Shown here: positions 1-4,401 of the stretch, one piece after another
Layout: each line of letters starts with the position of its first letter
Position numbering within the stretch: the stretch's first letter is position 1
DNA from: an uncultured Senegalimassilia sp.
Lineage (GTDB): Bacteria; Actinomycetota; Coriobacteriia; Coriobacteriales; Eggerthellaceae
Assembly: GCA_937925385.1 (NCBI GenBank)
Contig: CALEWN010000161.1
Coordinates: forward strand, 1-7,056
Length of the DNA: 7,056 nucleotides
Direction of reading: 5' to 3'
Made by a program: the position numbers and the translations under genes
Notes under the pieces: model-generated
What the model saw: only the letters and a program-made list of their open reading frames with translations
The model's database searches: none
Told to the model about the DNA's origin: nothing

Positions 1-310
1 TCGTCGCGGGCATCCTGCATGAGCAGGCGCTTCTCGGAGGTGTACACGCTTTCGAACGGATAGGCGGCGCTGTAGGCGTCCACGCCGTGGCCGATGAACA
101 CGCGGGTGTAGTCGACGGCCAGGTCGGTCAGGCTGTTCTCCCAGGTGTTGGACAGGTACTTCGCCAGGCGCAGGTAGCCCTCGTCCACGTCGTCGTTGCC
201 CGTGGAGGCGGGGAAGCGCATGCCGTGCAGCTCGTCGAGCAGCTCCTGGTCGATTTCCACAGCTCGTCCACGGAAGCCTGCTCTGCGGCGGTGTTGGCGT
301 TCTCGGTCAT
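1..310 (-). pseudogene. TorD-family redox-enzyme chaperone, frame-broken near the N-terminus, 3' end outside the window
   Basis: TorD/DmsD-type chaperones are cytoplasmic proteins that bind Tat signal peptides of molybdopterin enzymes and hold them until the cofactor is inserted. The ATG at 310-308 has a good Shine-Dalgarno (AAGGAGG, 318-324) and lies 2 nt after the stop of the upstream gene, so the two are cotranscribed and probably coupled. The first 17 codons (MTENANTAAEQASVDEL plus W near 257) read well, then this frame degenerates. From 257 leftwards another frame carries 85 family-like residues, starting EIDQELLDEL and including LAVDYTRVFIG and AAYPFESVYTSEK, typical of the TorD core. 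The segment expected between them, a helix of the type 'NRA..Y.LL..LY', is absent. The junction shows a GTGG shared by the two frames, so a deletion of 3n+1 bases is likely. A GTG at 260-258 could in principle restart translation in the second frame. Alternatives are an assembly or sequencing error, or a truncated but working protein. Family assignment is confident; its functional state is not. Confidence 0.75.
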
Positions 311-312
311 GG

Positions 313-1137
313 TTAGTCCTCCTTAGAATCGGCCGCGGACCCGTCCACGACGTCTACCAGCATTTCCAGGCCCTGCTTTCCCGTTTCGGTTGTGAACCAG
401 GCCTTGCGCCACTCCAGCGCATCGCATTGCTCCAGCTTGTCCACGAAATGCGGGGCGTATAGGCGGGGCTTTTGCACCAGCGGGTCGCTATCGACCTTGC
501 CGTTGATGTCCGGGGTTGCGGCGCCGTTTTCGGCTGCGCACAGCGTGAGGATGCGCTTGTAGATGACCGCGTACGCCGCGTCCTCCTCAAGCAGGGCGCG
601 CAGGCGCTCGATCGGTTTGTCGGAATCAAGTTTTGCCTGACCAGGCTCGGTGATACGCCAGAACACCTCAACGGGCTCGGCGGCTTCAAGATACTCCACG
701 CCGTCCACGACCACGGTCTTAGGCTCGTTTACCGTGTCGTCGGCGGGCTGGCCGCCGGCGGTGATGCGCTCGATGGCGCCGGCGCGCTCGAGCAGGCTGC
801 ACAGGTTTGCGGCGGTGTAGACGCTGAAGTTGTCCTGCTGCAGCTCGTCGACGTGGGCGTTCACGGCCTCGGCGGTTTGCGGTTCTTGCACGAGGGACAG
901 GATGCCCAGTAGCACCTTGCGGCGCGGGGCCATGGATTTGAACAGGTCGTCGATACGCTCGGCAGGCGTGCGATCGTTGGTTTTCGCTTCGGATTGCTGT
1001 GCAGGCGCATCGGTTGCCGAGCTGATGGCGGTGTAATCGCCGCCCTCGTCGTCGTTCTCATCTTCGCCGGTGTCCTCCAGCGGATCGAACTCGTCAAGCT
1101 CGGAATCAAAGGATAGATCGAAAGTGGAATCAGACAT
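313..1137 (-). CDS. Acidic protein with two predicted winged-helix domains
   Basis: A 274-aa protein that I do not recognise as a named family. The start ATG (1137-1135) is preceded by GGGAGGGG (1144-1151) at 6 nt; an upstream in-frame extension would run through the structured leader and is rejected. Residues 1-55 are acidic and probably disordered. Residues 57-125 look like a helix-turn-helix (helices RRKVLLGILSLV, TAEAVNAHVDEL and a third near YTAANLCSLLERAGAI). A beta hairpin near 141-165 (TVVVDGVEYL, EVFWRITEPG) would be the wing. Residues 178-262 seem to repeat the fold, with helix AVIYKRILTLC, a helix near LYAPHFVDKLEQCDAL and a wing WFTTETGKQGLEML. No signal peptide or membrane segment is visible. 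It is transcribed directly ahead of the TorD-family chaperone, so it may regulate, or act as an accessory factor for, the same molybdoenzyme system. The fold call comes from pattern reading, not profile search. DNA binding is not certain, because such domains also mediate protein-protein contacts. Confidence 0.8.
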   Translation of the reverse strand: MSDSTFDLSFDSELDEFDPLEDTGEDENDDEGGDYTAISSATDAPAQQSEAKTNDRTPAERIDDLFKSMAPRRKVLLGILSLVQEPQTAEAVNAHVDELQQDNFSVYTAANLCSLLERAGAIERITAGGQPADDTVNEPKTVVVDGVEYLEAAEPVEVFWRITEPGQAKLDSDKPIERLRALLEEDAAYAVIYKRILTLCAAENGAATPDINGKVDSDPLVQKPRLYAPHFVDKLEQCDALEWRKAWFTTETGKQGLEMLVDVVDGSAADSKED

Positions 1138-1143
1138 GCTCCG

Positions 1144-1151
1144 CCCCTCCC
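1144..1151 (-). promoter_or_regulatory. Shine-Dalgarno of the winged-helix gene, at the edge of the leader stem
   Basis: GGGAGGGG lies 6 nt before the ATG at 1137. It fixes that start. Its first base belongs to the 3' strand of the leader closing stem. The stretch CUGGGAG (1153-1147) can also pair with UUCCCGG (1230-1224) within the first leader hairpin, giving a possible sequestered state. Confidence 0.6.
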
Positions 1152-1269
1152 AGACATTGCTAGCAACAAAACAAGCGCCTGCCTTCTGGCACGACGCTAC
1201 AGTGCCGGCCCGTAAGACCGACTCCGGGAACTTCACCCCTGAAGCTCCGACTTTTGCAAACAATGTCTG
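1151..1269 (-). promoter_or_regulatory. Structured 5' leader RNA, candidate riboswitch or other cis-regulatory RNA
   Basis: Read on the minus strand, CAGACATTG (1269-1261) and CAATGTCTG (1159-1151) are perfect inverted repeats about 100 nt apart. With the flanking bases they give a closing stem of 13 pairs and one mismatch (1256-1269 with 1151-1164). Inside lie three hairpins: 1227-1248 (9 bp, GGGG loop), 1204-1222 (7 bp, loop UUACG) and 1174-1198 (8 bp with an internal loop, AGAA loop). The single-stranded joints include AAAAGUC and ACUGU. The Shine-Dalgarno of the downstream gene (1144-1151) abuts and slightly overlaps the closing stem, and the start codon follows 6 nt later, as in leaders that control translation. 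The promoter call at 1308-1337 places the element inside the transcript. Short stretches recall cobalamin (ACUGUAGCG, GCCAGAAG) and FMN (GGGGUGAAGUUCCCG) riboswitches, but the full consensus of neither is present. The pairing was found by eye; the class is unknown. Confidence 0.5.
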
Positions 1270-1307
1270 CCGCACGCATGTGGTGCGCCGGCGGACTCCC
1301 CGCGACG

Positions 1308-1337
1308 ATGATAGGCGCGCCGCAACGGCGATGTCAA
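1308..1337 (-). promoter_or_regulatory. Sigma70-type promoter for the winged-helix/TorD unit
   Basis: On the minus strand a perfect -35 TTGACA (1337-1332) is followed, after an 18-bp spacer, by the -10 TATCAT (1313-1308). Transcription would begin near 1301, giving a leader of about 160 nt before the ATG at 1137. It faces away from the plus-strand promoter at 1391-1420. Confidence 0.65.
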
Positions 1338-1338
1338 G

Positions 1339-1374
1339 CCCCGAGTTGCCGCGTTAGGTTATTCGATTTCGGGG
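1339..1374. promoter_or_regulatory. Inverted repeat between the divergent promoters, possible operator
   Basis: CCCCGA (1339-1344) and TCGGGG (1369-1374) are inverted 6-bp arms 24 bp apart, in the 53-bp gap between the two divergent -35 boxes. A regulator bound here could act on both promoters. Short G/C-rich arms arise easily by chance in this GC-rich DNA, so support is weak. Confidence 0.2.
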
Positions 1375-1390
1375 ATAGCCGTGTTCGCGT

Positions 1391-1420
1391 TTGACAACGC
1401 GCGGAGGGTTGCGCCATACT
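1391..1420 (+). promoter_or_regulatory. Sigma70-type promoter for the plus-strand unit
   Basis: A perfect -35 TTGACA (1391-1396), an 18-bp spacer and CATACT (1415-1420) as -10. Transcription would start near 1427, leaving about 90 nt of leader before the ATG at 1520. It has the same -35 and spacer length as the divergent minus-strand promoter. Confidence 0.65.
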
Positions 1421-1442
1421 GCGCGGCGGGGTTTGGGGAAGA

Positions 1443-1523
1443 ATGCAAGTGGACGACGGACCCGGCCGCGTGGGGACGTGCGCCGGCCCGCTTTGGTTTG
1501 GAGAAAGGAAGCTGAAGCCATGA
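1443..1523 (+). CDS. Possible 26-aa leader peptide overlapping the next start (ATGA)
   Basis: An ATG at 1443 opens 26 codons (MQVDDGPGRVGTC... ending in GERKLKP) and stops at TGA 1521-1523, which overlaps the ATG of the following gene (1520) in an ATGA arrangement. GGGG (1435-1438) lies 4 nt ahead of the ATG, a rather short but usable Shine-Dalgarno spacing. The overlap is the arrangement seen in translational coupling. The peptide has no recognised family and no run of regulatory codons, and it contains the hairpin at 1462-1486. It could be chance; no coding signal beyond the overlap and the Shine-Dalgarno supports it. Confidence 0.25.
   Translation: MQVDDGPGRVGTCAGPLWFGERKLKP
1462..1486 (+). 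promoter_or_regulatory. GC-rich leader hairpin upstream of the hypothetical gene
   Basis: CCGGC-CGCGT (1462-1471) pairs with ACGTG-C-GCCGG (1476-1486), leaving a GGGG loop (1472-1475) and one bulged C. It sits in the 5' leader, about 15 nt before the purine-rich Shine-Dalgarno stretch (1501-1511). No U-run follows, so it does not look like an intrinsic terminator. It could affect leader stability or ribosome access. Confidence 0.35.
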
Positions 1524-2317
1524 CCGCTTTTATTCGACCCTCATTGATTCTTCGCATGGACCTGGACGAACGTTTATTCAACGATGAATGCGTTTCCGAC
1601 ATCAAACGCTCGTACTCCTATGTGTCGCCATCGCTTGTGCAAGCGCACAAGCCGGTGGACGGACAGCACCCGGAGAACGTGATACGCTTCATGATCAAGC
1701 TGCACCGCGCCTACTGGGACAAGTCCGACGAAGCCGCGCAGCAGCTGTGGGAGGGCGTCATGCCCAAGTGGCTGCACAACATGTTCTCGAAGGTGTCCAA
1801 CACCATCATCGCCGCCAACAACGTCCGCGCCGAAAACGGGCAGCCGGCGTTTCCGTATCACTGGCTTGAGCTGGAGTTCGGCGACAACGCGCTCATCGCC
1901 GTGAAGACGGGCTCCGACTCGTCGTTCCCGGCCGATGGGGTGGACATGGTGGAGCGCGTCCGCGACCTTATGAACGACGGCGCGTTGGGGCAGGATGTCA
2001 CCTGCGTGCGCATCCCGTCGCGCGCCAGCTACGAGGCTCAGCTCGCGGCCGCCGAGCAGGCGCAAGCCCAAGCCGTCGCCTCAGCCGAGCAAGGCGAAAC
2101 CGCAGGTCGGGCATCTGATCAGGCTGAGCCCGCCAGCGCCGCCGCCGAGCAGGCCGTCGATGCCGCTGAAGCGCAGGCCGAGGTCGCCGATGCCGCCGAG
2201 CCCGCCTTCGCCATTCCCGAGCTGCCTGCGTTCGACGTGGACTACGGCACCTGGGGCATCGAGTATGCTGACGGCACCGTGCGCGAGTTTGATGCCGCCG
2301 CCGGTGCGTTCTCGTAG
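1520..2317 (+). CDS. Hypothetical protein with an Ala/Glu-rich C-terminal region
   Basis: A 265-aa protein I do not recognise. The ATG at 1520 is preceded by the purine-rich GAGAAAGGAAG (1501-1511). The reading frame is open further upstream, but that stretch covers the promoter and leader and is rejected. Residues 1-170 look globular, with several Trp and aromatic residues (FMIKLHRAYWDKSDEAAQQL, PKWLHNMFSKVSNTII, FPYHWLELEFGDNALIAV). Residues 171-228 are almost only Ala, Glu, Gln, Ser and Asp, and form a probable helical or flexible linker. The last 37 residues regain complexity (FDVDYGTWGIEYADGTVREF), which suggests a short functional tail. No signal peptide, membrane segment or metal-binding cysteine pattern is visible. 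It starts the transcript that continues to the iron-sulfur protein 53 nt downstream and faces the TorD-containing unit. An accessory role in the same redox system is possible but not shown. Confidence 0.8.
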   Translation: MTAFIRPSLILRMDLDERLFNDECVSDIKRSYSYVSPSLVQAHKPVDGQHPENVIRFMIKLHRAYWDKSDEAAQQLWEGVMPKWLHNMFSKVSNTIIAANNVRAENGQPAFPYHWLELEFGDNALIAVKTGSDSSFPADGVDMVERVRDLMNDGALGQDVTCVRIPSRASYEAQLAAAEQAQAQAVASAEQGETAGRASDQAEPASAAAEQAVDAAEAQAEVADAAEPAFAIPELPAFDVDYGTWGIEYADGTVREFDAAAGAFS

Positions 2318-2326
2318 GTGAACGGC

Positions 2327-2332
2327 TATACT
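2327..2332 (+). promoter_or_regulatory. Possible -10 box ahead of the iron-sulfur protein gene
   Basis: TATACT lies in the short gap after the hypothetical gene, 38 nt before the iron-sulfur gene start. The -35 region at 17 bp (GTGCGT) is poor. It may be a weak internal promoter giving the second gene extra transcription, or chance. Confidence 0.3.
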
Positions 2333-2370
2333 AACCAATTGCAAGGGGGGTAGACGAGAAAGGGGCAGCA

Positions 2371-3555
2371 ATGCCAAGTGCCAAGAATTTCCTCGGTCTG
2401 CTCGAAAAACTTCAGAGCGCCGATATCACGGTTCACCAGAACCGCTGCGCCGTCGTGCGCAATCGCAACGCCACGTGCATGAAGTGCGCGGAGGTGTGCA
2501 CATCGGGCTGCATATCCTATGACGACAACGAGCTGATTATCTCGCCGGAGAAGTGCATCGGCTGCGGCACGTGCGCCACCGTGTGTCCCACGTGCGCGCT
2601 CGAGGCCCATCGTCCTAACGACGCCGAGCTGCTGCATCGCTGCATCCAGGCCATGCGCGCCGCCGACGGCGAGGTCGTCATCGCGTGCGAGCAGATTGTG
2701 AACGCCGCAGAAGGGCTGCTCGACCTGGAGAAAGTCGTGCCCGTCACGTGTCTTGGGCGCGTGGAGGAAAGCCTGCTGGTCACCCTGGCCGTGGCTGGCG
2801 CCAAGCACGTCAGCCTGGTGGAGGGCAAGTGCGCCGCCTGCGAGCACGCCACCGGGTTCCACATGGCCGAGCAAGTGCGCGATACCGCCAACACGCTGCT
2901 GGAAACGTGGAACAGCGACGTGCGTGTCGACTTGGTGAAGAAGTTCCCGCACCAGGTGCGCCTGGAGGGCAAATCCAGCTTCGACGCCGGCAAGCGCAGG
3001 TTCTTCGCGGAAATGGGCTCCGAGGCGAAGGCCGCCGCCGGCACCACCGCCGACTACGCCGTGAAGGAGACGCTCGGCATCCAGGAGAAGCCCGAATCGC
3101 GCTTCCAGAAGGTGATGGAGGACGGCACGTTGCCGCATTTCATCCCCGATCGCCGCGAGCTTCTGCTGAACAGCCTGTCCAGCCTAGGCGAGCCGCAGGA
3201 CGTCATGATCGAGACGCGCCTGTGGGGCCATGTCATTATCGATCCGGAAAAATGCAGCAGCTGCCAGATGTGCGCAACGTTTTGCCCGACCGGCGCCATC
3301 AGCAAGTTCACTGACGAGGACGGCACGTTCGGCGTGGAACATTTCCCCGGCGATTGCGTGAAATGCCGTTGCTGCACGGACGTCTGCCCGCAGCAGGCGC
3401 TCACGCTTTCCGACGAGGTGTTCGCCGTCGACCTGCTCTCGGGCGCGGTTGAGCGCTACGAGATGAAGCCGCTCGCGCATCCCGTAGGCAATCCGCATCA
3501 GATCTGGCACACCATGAAGGACCTGCTCGGCTGCGATCAGGTCTATGAGCGCTAA
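2371..3555 (+). CDS. Polyferredoxin-like iron-sulfur protein (four [4Fe-4S] motifs plus MvhD-like domain)
   Basis: A 394-aa soluble electron-transfer protein. The ATG at 2371 has AAAGGGG at 5 nt. Two ferredoxin modules are visible. The N-terminal one carries an atypical set, C26-x9-C36-x2-C39-x3-C43 with C47 nearby, and a classic C62-x2-C65-x2-C68-x3-C72-P. The C-terminal one has C295-x2-C298-x2-C301-x3-C305-P and C329-x2-C332-x2-C335-x3-C339-P. Between them, residues 100-180 resemble the MvhD/FlpD-type [2Fe-2S] domain of hydrogenase-heterodisulfide reductase systems (VPVTCLGRVEESLL, then VEGKCAACEHATG), with Cys at 106, 127, 154 and 157. There is no twin-arginine or Sec signal and no membrane helix, so it is probably cytoplasmic. 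Its partner enzyme is not in the window. Opposite a TorD-type chaperone gene, a role in electron supply to, or maturation of, a molybdoenzyme is plausible. Iron-sulfur binding is near certain; the physiological role is open. Confidence 0.9.
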   Translation: MPSAKNFLGLLEKLQSADITVHQNRCAVVRNRNATCMKCAEVCTSGCISYDDNELIISPEKCIGCGTCATVCPTCALEAHRPNDAELLHRCIQAMRAADGEVVIACEQIVNAAEGLLDLEKVVPVTCLGRVEESLLVTLAVAGAKHVSLVEGKCAACEHATGFHMAEQVRDTANTLLETWNSDVRVDLVKKFPHQVRLEGKSSFDAGKRRFFAEMGSEAKAAAGTTADYAVKETLGIQEKPESRFQKVMEDGTLPHFIPDRRELLLNSLSSLGEPQDVMIETRLWGHVIIDPEKCSSCQMCATFCPTGAISKFTDEDGTFGVEHFPGDCVKCRCCTDVCPQQALTLSDEVFAVDLLSGAVERYEMKPLAHPVGNPHQIWHTMKDLLGCDQVYER

Positions 3556-3579
3556 ATCCGTCTCTATAGCTTCCGCACG

Positions 3580-3611
3580 CGGGGCCGCCCTTCGGGGCGG
3601 CCCCGTTCTTT
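3580..3611 (+). terminator. Intrinsic terminator after the iron-sulfur gene
   Basis: GGGGCCGCCC (3581-3590), loop TTCG, GGGCGGCCCC (3595-3604), extended by the C-G pair 3580/3605, then TTCTTT. The perfect GC stem with a stable C(UUCG)G tetraloop and a short U-rich tail, 25 nt past the stop codon, closes the plus-strand unit. The opposite strand lacks a U-run, so it acts in one direction. Confidence 0.9.
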
Positions 3612-3634
3612 AAGCCCGTTTTCAGGCTGGGCCG

Positions 3635-3640
3635 TATACT
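3635..3640 (+). promoter_or_regulatory. Likely -10 box of the two-component operon
   Basis: TATACT lies between the terminator and the response regulator, 65 nt before its start. No good -35 is seen at 16-18 bp, which fits a promoter needing an activator, perhaps the response regulator itself. Confidence 0.4.
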
Positions 3641-3705
3641 GTTGACCGAAAGAATGCACGCCTGCGCCCTGTAGTGCGGGTTCGGGAATCGACGGAAGGC
3701 ACACC

Positions 3706-4389
3706 ATGCAGATCCTCATCGTGGAAGACGACGTGCGGCTGGCCCGCGCGCTGGCGCACATCCTGGAGGAGAACGGCTACGGCACTGACGTGGTGCACAA
3801 CGGCGCCGACGGGCTGGCCTATGCCGAAAGCGGCATCTACGACGTGGTCATCTTGGATGTCATGCTTCCCAAAATGGACGGCTTCACCGTGGTGGCGGAA
3901 TTGCGCCGTAAGAACGTGAGCACGCCGGTGCTGCTGCTCACCGCGCGCGACGCCGTGCCCGACAAGATCACCGGTCTGGACAGCGGCGCCGACGACTACA
4001 TGACCAAGCCTTTCAGTCCCGCCGAGCTGCTGGCGCACCTGCGCGCCCTCACGCGCCGCCAGGGCGAGGTGATCTTCGAGAAGCTGGATGCGGGCGACCT
4101 TTCGCTGAACCTGGAAAGCTACGACCTGACGTGCGGGCAGAAGACCATCCACCTGTCGTTCAAGGAGTTTTCCCTGGCGAAGGTGCTTATGAGCAATGCC
4201 GGCCAGGTGGTGTCGAAGGAGTTGCTCATCGAGCGCGTGTGGGGCGTGGAATCGAGCGCCGAGGACAACAACGTGGAGGCCTACGTCAGCTTCCTTCGCA
4301 AGAAGATGCGCTTTCTGGGCTCGCAGGCGTGCATCGAGACCATCCGCAAGGCTGGCTACCGTTTCGCCGCCGACGGCGCCGCGGCCTAA
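3706..4389 (+). CDS. OmpR/PhoB-family response regulator
   Basis: A 227-aa two-component transcription factor. The ATG at 3706 has GGAAGG at 6 nt. The receiver domain (1-115) has the acidic pair Asp8/Asp9, the phospho-acceptor Asp51 (VVILDVMLPKMDG), Thr79 (LLLTARD), Tyr98 and Lys101 (DDYMTKPF). All switch residues are therefore intact. Residues 125-222 form the winged-helix effector. The transactivation-loop region is near LLIERVWGVESSAEDN, the recognition helix near NNVEAYVSFLRKKM, and the wing ends in IRKAGYRF. Length is normal for the family. The kinase gene follows after 12 bp, so the pair is cotranscribed and almost surely cognate. The target genes are unknown; the adjacent amidohydrolase gene is one candidate and autoregulation another. 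Confidence 0.95.
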   Translation: MQILIVEDDVRLARALAHILEENGYGTDVVHNGADGLAYAESGIYDVVILDVMLPKMDGFTVVAELRRKNVSTPVLLLTARDAVPDKITGLDSGADDYMTKPFSPAELLAHLRALTRRQGEVIFEKLDAGDLSLNLESYDLTCGQKTIHLSFKEFSLAKVLMSNAGQVVSKELLIERVWGVESSAEDNNVEAYVSFLRKKMRFLGSQACIETIRKAGYRFAADGAAA

Positions 4390-4401
4390 GGCGGCCGCCC
4401 T

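Noticed and set aside
1151..1269. Definite call of a cobalamin, FMN or Moco riboswitch
   Set aside because: Only short fragments (GGGGUGAAGUUCCC, ACUGUAGCG, GCCAGAAG) resemble cobalamin or FMN motifs, and the spacing and remaining conserved bases do not fit. The Moco consensus as I recall it is absent.
1151..1269. Miniature transposable element with terminal inverted repeats
   Set aside because: The inverted ends fit, but no target-site duplication flanks them. The internal hairpins and exact placement at the Shine-Dalgarno fit a regulatory RNA better.
1138..1275. N-terminal extension of the winged-helix gene to an upstream ATG at 1275
   Set aside because: The extra 46 residues run through the inverted repeats of the leader, have no good Shine-Dalgarno and look unlike a protein domain, while the ATG at 1137 has an excellent one.
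1391..1519. In-frame extension of the hypothetical gene upstream of 1520
   Set aside because: It would begin inside the promoter at 1391-1420 and has arginine-rich, non-protein-like composition. The ATG at 1520 has a ribosome site.
2326..3138. 270-aa open frame on the minus strand
   Set aside because: Antisense to the iron-sulfur gene, whose cysteine motifs show the true frame.
3642..3647. TTGACC as a -35 box for the response regulator
   Set aside because: No -10-like sequence occurs 16-19 bp downstream; the TATACT just upstream is a better promoter element.
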